Origin: an uncultured Porphyromonadaceae bacterium
Lineage (GTDB): Bacteria; Bacteroidota; Bacteroidia; Bacteroidales; Muribaculaceae
Length of the DNA: 64,000 nucleotides
Assembly (NCBI GenBank): GCA_900541865.1
Contig: UQLO01000010.1
Coordinates: 1 to 64,000 of the forward strand
Direction of reading: 5' to 3'
Program-made: the position numbers and the translations under genes
Notes under the pieces: generated by a model
Seen by the model: the letters and a program-made list of their open reading frames with translations, nothing else
What the model was told of the DNA's origin: nothing
Databases searched by the model: none
In this document: in pieces, positions 44,828 through 51,994 of the stretch
Numbering within the stretch: the first letter of the stretch is position 1
Layout of the letters: each line of letters opens with the position of its first letter

Positions 44828-46158
44828 TTTGAGGGTGTTGCGGGCTGTTCGTCCGGCATTACCTTTACGCGCACCTCGGTGATGCGGTGGTCGGCAATAT
44901 CAAGCACCAGAAAGCGGCAGCGACCGTAGACGAGCGGCTCCTTGTTGGAGGGGAAGTCGCCCTTGATGGCCAACAGCATACCGGCCAAGGTCTCAACGTC
45001 CTCGGCAACAGGTGCGTAGTCTTCGGCCTCAAGGCCTGTGATGCGGAAGAAGTCGGTCAGGGGGATGCGGCCTTCGAATACGTAGGTGTCGTCGCGAAGG
45101 CGTTTGAAGGCTTGCTCCGGCTCGTCGTACTCATCGTCGATGTCGCCGACTATCTCTTCGAGCACATCTTCCAGGGTGACAATGCCTTGTGTGCCGCCGT
45201 ACTCGTCGACCACCACGGCCATATGGATTTTAAGGCGGCGGAAATCCTCGAGCAGGTCGTCGATTTGGCGGCTTTCCGGCACAAAATATGCCTGGCGGAG
45301 CAGAGTCAACCAGCTGAAGCCTTCCGGGAGGGAATGGCCTATGTAGGGCAGCAGGTCGCGCGAGTAGAGAATACCTTTGATATCGTCCTGCGAGCCGTCG
45401 TAGACGGGCATTCGCGAGTAGCCCGTAGTAAGGACCACGTCCATGACGCGGTCGAAGCTCATGGTGGTGTCCAGCCATGTGATGGCCACTCGCGGCGTCA
45501 TAATTTCCGATGCCGAAGTGTCGCCGAAGCGGAGTATGCCCTCGAGCATCTCCTTGTCGTCGCCGGTGGCGCCCTGCGTAATCTCCAGAGCGCGCGAGAG
45601 CTCGTCGGTGCTGATGTCGTGCGCCTGCTTGGTGACCACGCGGTTTACGAAGGAGCCGGACTTGACCAGCACGCCGCTCAGAGGCGTCAGCATGCGGTAG
45701 GCGGCCGAGATGCCGGGGCAGGCAAAGCGTGCCCAACGCTGAGGGTTGCTGTTGGCGTAGAGCTTGGGCAGGATTTCGCCGAAAAGGAGGATGAGGAAGG
45801 TAAGAATGACCGTCTGCAGGATAAAACTCAGCACCGGAGGCATGCCGGCGAAGACCGGCCCCAGGGCGAAGTTACACAAGACGACGATGGTCACATTCAC
45901 CAAGTTATTGGCAATGAGAATAGTGGCCAGCAAGCGCTGAGGCGCCTCCAGCAGACGGCGTATCGCAGGGCCCTGACGAGTCTCGTCGAGCTCCTCGCAG
46001 TCGTTCGGAGTAAGCGAAAAATACGAAATCTCGCTGCCGCTGACAAAGCCCGAAAGGCACAGGCATAGCAGCGCAATCACCAAAGCGATGATTTGTGGGA
46101 GAGAGAACTCCACAATGTCGGCGGCCAAAAATATGGCCGGGAGGGGGTCGGTATCCAA
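44824..46158 (-). CDS. gldE: GldE-like CNNM/CBS-domain membrane protein
   Basis: 444 residues from a TTG start at 46158; no upstream ATG is available and 'MDTDPL' matches the usual GldE opening. A CNNM (DUF21) membrane domain with about four segments ('LSGFVSGSEISYFSLTPNDC') is followed by two CBS domains ('IMTPRVAITWLDTTMSFDRV', 'VVVDEYGGTQGIVTLEDVLE') and a CorC_HlyC domain (about 345-430). Relatives include magnesium/cobalt exporters. The adjacent gldD supports the GldE name. A second CNNM/CBS gene lies at 56859. Confidence 0.88.
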   Translation of the reverse strand: MDTDPLPAIFLAADIVEFSLPQIIALVIALLCLCLSGFVSGSEISYFSLTPNDCEELDETRQGPAIRRLLEAPQRLLATILIANNLVNVTIVVLCNFALGPVFAGMPPVLSFILQTVILTFLILLFGEILPKLYANSNPQRWARFACPGISAAYRMLTPLSGVLVKSGSFVNRVVTKQAHDISTDELSRALEITQGATGDDKEMLEGILRFGDTSASEIMTPRVAITWLDTTMSFDRVMDVVLTTGYSRMPVYDGSQDDIKGILYSRDLLPYIGHSLPEGFSWLTLLRQAYFVPESRQIDDLLEDFRRLKIHMAVVVDEYGGTQGIVTLEDVLEEIVGDIDDEYDEPEQAFKRLRDDTYVFEGRIPLTDFFRITGLEAEDYAPVAEDVETLAGMLLAIKGDFPSNKEPLVYGRCRFLVLDIADHRITEVRVKVMPDEQPATPSK

Positions 46159-46164
46159 TTTACG

Positions 46165-46172
46165 GAAAGTTA
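46165..46172 (-). promoter_or_regulatory. Possible -7 box for the gldE operon
   Basis: On the minus strand it reads TAACTTTC (7 of 8 to TAnnTTTG), 6 bases before the TTG start. It would diverge from the tRNA promoter. Confidence 0.35.
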
Positions 46173-46250
46173 GGTTCTACATAGAACGCGGGCGCCCGAG
46201 CGCCCCGCGAACGGCTTACGCCTAAAAGTGCCACAAAGATAAGCAAAAAA

Positions 46251-46282
46251 TTTGGCAATGCGCAGAAAAATGCCTAATTTTG
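46251..46282 (+). promoter_or_regulatory. Promoter of the tRNA-Leu gene
   Basis: TTTG (46251-46254), 20 bases, TAATTTTG (46275-46282): an exact Bacteroidetes consensus, ending 11 bases before the mature tRNA 5' end. Confidence 0.85.
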
Positions 46283-46293
46283 TCCCCGATTCA

Positions 46294-46378
46294 GCCCGGA
46301 TGGCGGAATTGGCAGACGCGTCGGTCTCAAACACCGATGGGGCAACCCATCCCGGTTCGAGCCCGGGTCCGGGCACCA
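46294..46378 (+). tRNA. tRNA-Leu (anticodon CAA)
   Basis: 85 bases, class II. The 7-base acceptor stem gcccgga/tccgggc pairs perfectly and the terminal CCA is encoded. The anticodon stem tcggt/accga frames the loop ctcaaac, giving anticodon CAA for UUG. A short variable arm (tggggcaaccca) and the T arm cccggttcgagcccggg are clear. It has its own promoter and terminator, so it is a single-gene unit. Confidence 0.96.
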
Positions 46379-46379
46379 C

Positions 46380-46415
46380 AGCGCCGCAGAGCACACAGCT
46401 CGCGGCGCTTTTTTT
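46380..46415 (+). terminator. Terminator of the tRNA-Leu gene
   Basis: An 8-base perfect stem (agcgccgc at 46380-46387, gcggcgct at 46402-46409) runs into seven T (46409-46415). Confidence 0.9.
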
Positions 46416-46441
46416 ACGCCTCCGCCGAAAATTGGAAATGG

Positions 46442-46489
46442 ATTTATCGCGATGTATCGGGGTTTATCCCGATTTTGCAAAAAATCGGG
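46442..46489. repeat. Dispersed palindromic element, copy C
   Basis: It contains atcgcgatgtatc (46446-46458), identical to copy A on its minus strand, and gatttatcgc (46441-46450), identical to copy B. Two mutually exclusive hairpins share the middle arm: atcggg/cccgat (46456-46461 with 46468-46473) and cccgatttt/aaaatcggg (46468-46476 with 46481-46489). It lies 3 bases past the stop of the TRIC-like gene. Confidence 0.6.
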
Positions 46490-46492
46490 CGG

Positions 46493-47137
46493 TCAGTTGT
46501 CGTCGGGGAGGTCGTCGGGGTTGATTTTGAGGATGGGGAGCGACCAGTGCCAATGTGCGGCGGCTATGCGGAGTCCGATTACGGCCACAGCGCATGCGGC
46601 CTGCGGGATGATGGGGTTGAGGCCGGGAATGAGGGTCACCAGCCAGTAGACCACACCTCCGGCCAGGCAGGCGGTGGCGTAGATGTCCTTGCGGAAGAAG
46701 AGTGGCTCCTCGTTGATGAGGATGTCGCGGGTTATGCCGCCGAAAGAGCCTGTTATAATGCCCATTACGATGGCCACCCACATGGGATATTCAGCCACCA
46801 GACTCTTTTCGATTCCGACCACGACGAAGAGGGCCAGGCCGATGGCGTCGAAGAGAAATACCGTCCGCATTCCCTTTACGAGAGCCTTGCGGAAGATGAT
46901 TACCGTTACGAGCGAAATGAAGGTGACGGTGAGAAACGACGAGGTCTGCATCCAGAAAACCGGAATGTTGAGCAGAACGTCGCGCACGGTACCGCCACCG
47001 ATTGCCGTCACCAGGCCGACCACGTATGCTCCGAACCAGTCGAAGCTCTTTGCGGCGGCAAGGCGGATGCCTGAGATGGCGAAGGCCACCGTGCCGAGCA
47101 TTTCGATTATAAAGATAAAGAGGTTGTCTTCGCTCAT
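46493..47137 (-). CDS. TRIC-like channel / UPF0126 membrane protein
   Basis: 214 residues with seven hydrophobic segments arranged as two repeats, each with the glycine motif: 'VTAIGGGTVRDVLL' and 'ITGSFGGITRDILI'. Prokaryotic TRIC channels of this family (YadS/YeeE-like) conduct monovalent cations. The start at 47137 overlaps the nth stop by 4 bases. Copy C of the dispersed element follows directly. Confidence 0.88.
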   Translation of the reverse strand: MSEDNLFIFIIEMLGTVAFAISGIRLAAAKSFDWFGAYVVGLVTAIGGGTVRDVLLNIPVFWMQTSSFLTVTFISLVTVIIFRKALVKGMRTVFLFDAIGLALFVVVGIEKSLVAEYPMWVAIVMGIITGSFGGITRDILINEEPLFFRKDIYATACLAGGVVYWLVTLIPGLNPIIPQAACAVAVIGLRIAAAHWHWSLPILKINPDDLPDDN

Positions 47138-47820
47138 TTCTTATTGTTGTCGTCGGCGTCGGGCAGTGCGCGGCGCACCCGGGCTAGCTGGCGCTGTCGG
47201 GCGCGGCATATGTCGGCCAGGAAGCAGTCGTCGCATTCGGGGTTGCGGGCTTTGCAGACGTAGCGGCCGTGGAGGATGAGCCAGTGGTGAGCGCGGGTGA
47301 TCACCTCCTCGGGGAGGCTCGACGTGAGCTTTTTCTCCGTGGAGAGCGGGTTGCGACTGCGAGTTGTCAGGCCTATTCGCTCGGCGACGCGGAATACGTG
47401 GGTGTCGACCGCCATCGCCGGACGGTTGTAGATCACGGCGAGCATCACGTTTGCCGTCTTGCGGCCCACGCCGGGCAGGCTCAAAAGGTCCTCGAGGTTG
47501 TCGGGCACCTTGCCGCCGAAGTCTTCGGTGAGCTTGCGGGCCATGCCCAGCAGGGCCTTGGTCTTATTGTTGGGGTACGATACGGATTTTATGAAGCCGA
47601 AAATTTCTTCCGGAGTCGCTTTTGCCATGGCTTCGGCCGTCGGGAAGGCTTCGAAAAGCGCCGGCGTAACGGCGTTGATGCGCTTGTCGGTGCACTGCGC
47701 CGACAGTATTACGGCGACCAGCAGCTGGAAAGGGTCGGCGTAGTGCAGCTCGGTTTGCGGCGAGGGCATCTCCCGCTCGAAGCGGCTCACCACCTCGGCG
47801 TATCGTTCCTTTTGGTTCAT
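47134..47820 (-). CDS. nth: Endonuclease III
   Basis: 228 residues. DNA glycosylase/AP-lyase for oxidised pyrimidines. Helix-hairpin-helix 'LPGVGRKTA' (115-123) with catalytic Lys121, catalytic Asp139 in 'VDTHVFR', and the 4Fe-4S ligands Cys189, 196, 199 and 205 (C-x6-C-x2-C-x5-C) are intact. The last 20 residues are a charged tail. It lies 11 bases downstream of pheS. Confidence 0.95.
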   Translation of the reverse strand: MNQKERYAEVVSRFEREMPSPQTELHYADPFQLLVAVILSAQCTDKRINAVTPALFEAFPTAEAMAKATPEEIFGFIKSVSYPNNKTKALLGMARKLTEDFGGKVPDNLEDLLSLPGVGRKTANVMLAVIYNRPAMAVDTHVFRVAERIGLTTRSRNPLSTEKKLTSSLPEEVITRAHHWLILHGRYVCKARNPECDDCFLADICRARQRQLARVRRALPDADDNNKK

Positions 47821-47831
47821 CTGCGAGCCGG

Positions 47832-48851
47832 TCAGCGGGCGCTGGTAAATTCACCCAGGAAGCGGACGTCGTTCTCGGAGAAGAGACGCAGGTCGTTGAC
47901 CAGATACTTAAGGTTGGCGATGCGCTCTATGCCCATGCCCAGGGCGAAGCCGGTGTACTCCTTGGAGTCTATGCCGCAAGCTTCGAGCACGTTGGGGTCG
48001 ACCATTCCGCATCCGAGAATCTCCACCCAGCCGGTGCCCTTGCAGAAGGAGCAGCCTTTGCCGCCGCAGAGGCCGCAGCTGATGTCCATCTCAGCCGAAG
48101 GCTCGGTGAAGGGGAAATAGCTGGGACGCAGACGAATCTCGGTGTCGGGGCCGAACATCTCGCGGGCGAAATAGAGGAGAGTCTGGCGCAGGTCGGCGAA
48201 AGTGACGTGGCGGTCGATGTAGAGTCCCTCAAGCTGGTGGAAGAAGCAGTGTGCACGCGCCGAGATAGCCTCGTTGCGATATACTCGGCCGGGGCATACG
48301 ATGCGGATTGGGGGCTTGACGGTAGTCATGGTGCGAGTCTGCACGCTCGAGGTGTGGGTGCGCAGCAGCACGTCCGGGTTGCGGGCTATGAAGAAAGTGT
48401 CCTGCATATCGCGGGCGGGATGATCGGCGGCGAAGTTGAGGCTCTCGAACACGTGCCAGTCGTCCTCAATTTCAGGACCTTCGGCTATGGTGAAGCCCAA
48501 ACGGCGGAAAATGTCGATAATCTGCTCGCGGACAAGGCTCAGCGGGTGGCGGGTGCCAAGTCGCGCGGGAGCGGCGTCGCGCGTCACGTCCAGACGTTCG
48601 GCGGCGGCGCTGCCGGCCTCGGCAGCTGCGCGCAGCTCGGCGATGCGCTCGGTGGCGAAGTCCTTGAGGCGGTTGAGGGCCTGGCCGATTTCGCGTTTCT
48701 GATCGGCGGGAACATTGCGGAAATCGTTCATCAGGGCGGATATTTCGCCCTTCTTGCTGAGGTATTTGATGCGCAGTGCCTCAACGGCGGCAGTGTCGTC
48801 GGCTGTGAGGTTGGCTATCTGCGCGTGCAGGTCGTTGATTTTTTCTAACAT
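47832..48851 (-). CDS. pheS: Phenylalanine-tRNA ligase alpha subunit
   Basis: 339 residues from ATG 48851; the frame continuing to 48959 begins upstream of the promoter. It is the catalytic subunit of the alpha2-beta2 enzyme. An N-terminal coiled coil (about 1-85) binds tRNA. Class II motifs follow: 'GPEIEDDWHVFESLNFAADH', 'RIVCPGRVYRNEAISARAHC' (motif 2) and 'GFALGMGIERIANLKY' (motif 3). 'CGLCGGKGCSFCKGTGW' is a Cys-rich insertion common in Bacteroidetes. pheT is not adjacent. Confidence 0.95.
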   Translation of the reverse strand: MLEKINDLHAQIANLTADDTAAVEALRIKYLSKKGEISALMNDFRNVPADQKREIGQALNRLKDFATERIAELRAAAEAGSAAAERLDVTRDAAPARLGTRHPLSLVREQIIDIFRRLGFTIAEGPEIEDDWHVFESLNFAADHPARDMQDTFFIARNPDVLLRTHTSSVQTRTMTTVKPPIRIVCPGRVYRNEAISARAHCFFHQLEGLYIDRHVTFADLRQTLLYFAREMFGPDTEIRLRPSYFPFTEPSAEMDISCGLCGGKGCSFCKGTGWVEILGCGMVDPNVLEACGIDSKEYTGFALGMGIERIANLKYLVNDLRLFSENDVRFLGEFTSAR

Positions 48852-48871
48852 CGCGATGACATTTAAGACCA

Positions 48872-48903
48872 CAAAATTACTCAAATTCCCCAAACCCACC
48901 AAA
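48872..48903 (-). promoter_or_regulatory. Promoter of the pheS-nth operon
   Basis: On the minus strand: TTTG (48903-48900), 20 bases, TAATTTTG (48879-48872), an exact Bacteroidetes consensus, 20 bases before the pheS ATG. Confidence 0.85.
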
Positions 48904-49090
48904 AAAAACGCACCGGCGACCCCAAAACTCTCATCATAGCCAACACCCGTAGCCAACACCCCGGAGCTTCGTATCGACGGCCTGAGGGATTATGTGGCGG
49001 AGGCAGCATCACACTTTGGCCCCAAAAGAAGCGAAATGCTTCCAAAATGACACGAGAAACAATCTTATAATGTTAAGAAAATATAAAAAT

Positions 49091-49099
49091 GGGGGGGGG
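49091..49099. repeat. G9 homopolymer tract
   Basis: Nine consecutive G lie in an otherwise AT-rich stretch, 48 bases upstream of the -7 box at 49148-49155. Such tracts can change length by slippage. No other poly-G tract this long was noticed in the window. Confidence 0.8.
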
Positions 49100-49147
49100 T
49101 AAAACATAATGTCATTTGAAAAACACCATTTTCGCCGGTTTTTTGCA

Positions 49148-49155
49148 TATATTTG
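49148..49155 (+). promoter_or_regulatory. -7 promoter box for the surface-protein gene at 49246
   Basis: TATATTTG, matching TAnnTTTG, implies a 5' leader of about 80-90 bases. The nearest upstream TTTG (49115-49118) is 29 bases away, further than usual. Confidence 0.6.
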
Positions 49156-49179
49156 CCGCCGGAAGTCCCGAACCAGCCG

Positions 49180-49195
49180 CCCGCAAGAGTGCGGG
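49180..49195 (+). promoter_or_regulatory. Leader hairpin upstream of the surface-protein gene
   Basis: A 6-base perfect stem (cccgca, tgcggg) with the tetraloop agag, inside the expected 5' leader and 50 bases before the ATG. A role is not shown. Confidence 0.4.
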
Positions 49196-49245
49196 AAATG
49201 TACCGGGGGCTTCACCAATACAATCCTTATTACCTAATTTCTTAA

Positions 49246-50412
49246 ATGAAGAAATCTCTACTTCTTCTCTCCGCAATCGGGTTCAGCTGTGCTTTCAGCG
49301 CCAACGCACTATTCCTTCCGGCGCCACAAATTGTTTCCGAAACACCTCTCGAGAACGGCGATGTCACCATCGAATGGACCTACGACTCGGCCATCGAAGA
49401 GTGCACGCACTTCTACATCACCGTCTTCAAGATGCACAAAGCCACCGAAGCAGGTCCCTTCGTGCTGGCAAGCACTGAGTTCGACCACATCGAGTCTACC
49501 GGCACAATGTCCAAACACGAGGAGCGCGGCGCTCTGTGGGATGTGATACCCGACGCTCCGGGCTGGTACGCCAAATGGCCTATCTATATGGATGGCGCAC
49601 TGGGCATCGACACCTTCAACTACTTCTACGGCTCGGACAACGAAGATATCTTCGGCGGGGCCTATCTTGTGTCGCCCGACTACGACCTTACGGGCCTGAC
49701 CGACAACACTATCACCATAAAAGCCCGTATCGCCAACGAAGCTTCGTCGGTGAGCGGCGGCTTCGCCCTGTGGACATGGAACACCGACTGGTGGGACGAA
49801 CGCAACGTCGACTACAAGCCCGTTCCCGAGATGGACTTCCACTACGACGACCTCGACAATGCTACCTGGAAGGTGGTCAACCAGACCTGCAACCCCGATG
49901 AATATATGCGGCGCACCCGCGTGATGTTCTACGGCGTTGGTTATTCAGCCTTTTGGATCGACAACTTCGAAGTGAGCGTCAACATGGCCGTCGGCGACAA
50001 GGTCGACTATGCCGTCGAAACCTTCCAGATTCCCACCGGCAGCAACACATTCACCATCGACCGCTCCGCCGACACCACGGACGACTATACCTACGCCTAC
50101 GAAGTACGCGCTGTCTTCGAGGAAGAAAGCTCCCGCATTCCCGGCACTAACTATATGCGCTTTGTCAGCACCCTGAAGCCCCGCAACATCATCGGCGAGT
50201 TCTCCGGCATCGAGAATGTAGTAGCTCCCGCCGAAGGCGCAGCTTACGTCAGCGTCGACGGCCGCACCGTCAGCGCAGAAGGCCAAGTTCTCACCATTGC
50301 CGATGCCGCCGGGCGCACCATAGCCGCAGGCGTGACGGAGGCCACCGTGCCCTCCGCAGGCATATATATCGTCAAGGCCGGCTCCACGGTACGCAAAATA
50401 GTAGTTCGATAA
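49246..50412 (+). CDS. Secreted protein with type IX-like C-terminal domain
   Basis: 388 residues. Signal peptide 'MKKSLLLLSAIGFSCAFSANA' region (about 1-21). 'PAPQIVSETPLENGDVTIEW' opens a fibronectin-like strand. Residues about 95-245 ('APGWYAKWPIYMDG', 'GAYLVSPDYDLTG', 'FALWTWNTDWWDE') resemble a jelly-roll 'choice-of-anchor' module. The last 70 residues ('VLTIADAAGRTIAAGV', 'VPSAGIYIVKAGSTVRKIVV') form a C-terminal beta sandwich of the type used for type IX secretion. No catalytic motif is seen. It has its own promoter region; the next gene starts 73 bases later. Confidence 0.78.
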   Translation: MKKSLLLLSAIGFSCAFSANALFLPAPQIVSETPLENGDVTIEWTYDSAIEECTHFYITVFKMHKATEAGPFVLASTEFDHIESTGTMSKHEERGALWDVIPDAPGWYAKWPIYMDGALGIDTFNYFYGSDNEDIFGGAYLVSPDYDLTGLTDNTITIKARIANEASSVSGGFALWTWNTDWWDERNVDYKPVPEMDFHYDDLDNATWKVVNQTCNPDEYMRRTRVMFYGVGYSAFWIDNFEVSVNMAVGDKVDYAVETFQIPTGSNTFTIDRSADTTDDYTYAYEVRAVFEEESSRIPGTNYMRFVSTLKPRNIIGEFSGIENVVAPAEGAAYVSVDGRTVSAEGQVLTIADAAGRTIAAGVTEATVPSAGIYIVKAGSTVRKIVVR

Positions 50413-50485
50413 CCATTCTTTTACTCCGAAAAAACACCGTCCTGCCGCCTGCCGGCGGGGCGATGTTTCCCGTTTTTTCAACCCT

Positions 50486-51925
50486 ATGAAAACAATGAAA
50501 TTCAAAACACTGGCTGTCATGCTGATGGCGGCGGCTTGCGCCGTGCAGGCCTACGCGTTCGACGTTCCGATGAGTCTTGTGCCCACGCAGGAGGAATTCT
50601 CGCAGTTCACTATACGCGGCGGCATGAAAAACTGGGTAATCAGCACCGACTGCATGCTGTGCGAACAAAGCGGCACCGTCAACAACAACGCCTGGGCGTT
50701 TATCCCGGTGACCATGAGCGCGGGCACCTACGAGGTCGCTCTGGAGATAAAATCAGGCAAAACGTGGACCGACCAGAAAATCGGAATCTTCCTGAGCCCC
50801 GAAGCAGATGCCGACGCCGATATGACTGCCATAAAGGATATCGTAACCGACAACACCGACTTTACGGCCTTCGCCGAAACCTTCACCACCGAAATGGAAG
50901 GCAACCTTTGGTTGGCCATACACTGCACCTCGGCCAAGTCGTCGGGCGGATGCTATGTGCGCAATATAACCCTTAGCGCCTCCACTCCGGCCGTCGTTCC
51001 CTCCGCGCCGGCAATAAGCAAAAGCGCAATAACCAATCTCGCATACACCGCAACGGTGACTATGCCCGAAGTCGACACCAACGGCAACGCCCTCGAGGGC
51101 AACATGAGCCTGGTGGTGACTGTCGACGGCACCACCGAAGAGACGCGCACAGATCTGGCTCCCGGCACCGACGTCGACATTGCCCTCACCCTTGCCAAAG
51201 GTGAGCATACGATAGGCTACACGGCCGTTATGGGCGACTACTCCTCGGAAACAGTCTCCGAAGAAGTCGAAGCCAAAGAGCCGGTAGGCGAGACTCCCAC
51301 CCTGCCGTTTATGATGGAGGCTTCGGCCGAGAATTTTGCCCGATGCCACACTATCGACGGCAACGGCGACGGCGAGAGCGGAAAGTTGAACGGCATATGG
51401 GCCTACAACGCCGACAAGAACGCTTTCCAGTATATGTACCACAGCCGCAACGCCGCCAACGACTGGTTCTTCCTTCCCTTGGTGAACTTCGAGCGAACCA
51501 TCAAGGCCAAAATCTCTTTTGAAATCATGACAATGAGCTATACGGAGAATCTGGCCGTCTATCTCGGCCGCGAGCAGACAGCAGCGGCCATGACCATCCC
51601 CGTGGTCAAAAAAGAAGACTACTCGGCCGGCTCGTGGACGCCCATAGAGGTGGAAGTAGACCTTCCCGAGAGCAGTGAGCTGCCCAACAACTATACTCTG
51701 GGCTTCCATGCCTACAGCTCCGCCGACCAAGGCTACATATGGCTCAACAACATCAAAATCGAGAGCCTCGAGCAGACCACCGGCATCGAAAACGTTTCTG
51801 CCGCTGCAGCCGACGCTCCCGTCGAGTACTTCGACCTCCGCGGCGTGCGAGTCGCCAACCCGCAGCCCGGCACGCTCGTTATCGTGCGCCAAGGTTCTTC
51901 CGCAACCAAAACCATTATCCGCTAA
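50486..51925 (+). CDS. Secreted surface protein with conserved C-terminal tail
   Basis: 479 residues; a second ATG 12 bases on (50498) is an alternative start. Signal peptide about 1-24 ('VMLMAAACAVQAYA'). Residues about 30-165 look like a carbohydrate-binding or jelly-roll module ('AWAFIPVTMSAGTYEVALEI'). A fibronectin-like stretch covers about 170-265 and a second jelly-roll 270-430 ('WFFLPLVNFERTIKAKISF'). The tail 'YFDLRGVRVANPQPG' plus 'VIVRQGSSATKTIIR' is shared with the proteins at 69 and 32457. Role unknown; surface display is inferred from the tail. It ends at a bidirectional terminator. Confidence 0.78.
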   Translation: MKTMKFKTLAVMLMAAACAVQAYAFDVPMSLVPTQEEFSQFTIRGGMKNWVISTDCMLCEQSGTVNNNAWAFIPVTMSAGTYEVALEIKSGKTWTDQKIGIFLSPEADADADMTAIKDIVTDNTDFTAFAETFTTEMEGNLWLAIHCTSAKSSGGCYVRNITLSASTPAVVPSAPAISKSAITNLAYTATVTMPEVDTNGNALEGNMSLVVTVDGTTEETRTDLAPGTDVDIALTLAKGEHTIGYTAVMGDYSSETVSEEVEAKEPVGETPTLPFMMEASAENFARCHTIDGNGDGESGKLNGIWAYNADKNAFQYMYHSRNAANDWFFLPLVNFERTIKAKISFEIMTMSYTENLAVYLGREQTAAAMTIPVVKKEDYSAGSWTPIEVEVDLPESSELPNNYTLGFHAYSSADQGYIWLNNIKIESLEQTTGIENVSAAAADAPVEYFDLRGVRVANPQPGTLVIVRQGSSATKTIIR

Positions 51926-51940
51926 TATTCGCAATCTGAA

Positions 51941-51974
51941 AAGAGCGGCCCGGGCTGATGCTCGGGCCGCTCTT
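51941..51974. terminator. Bidirectional terminator
   Basis: A 12-base perfect stem (aagagcggcccg at 51941-51952, cgggccgctctt at 51963-51974) lies between convergent genes. Its inner 26 bases differ at one position from the reverse complement of the hairpin at 2602-2627. Confidence 0.85.
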
Positions 51975-51994
51975 TGTGTGAGGGGTGAGGGGAA

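Larger units (their letters stand above)
48852..49245. other. Divergent intergenic region between pheS and the surface-protein gene
   Basis: 394 bases without a supported gene. They hold the pheS promoter (48872-48903), a small hairpin (gaagc at 49028-49032, gcttc at 49038-49042), the G9 tract (49091-49099), a + strand -7 box (49148-49155) and a leader hairpin (49180-49195). The middle (49050-49135) is AT-rich. Confidence 0.6.

Noticed and set aside
46170..46480. Short open frames across the tRNA-Leu gene on both strands
   Set aside because: They follow the tRNA sequence and its flanking hairpins; the tRNA fold is complete.
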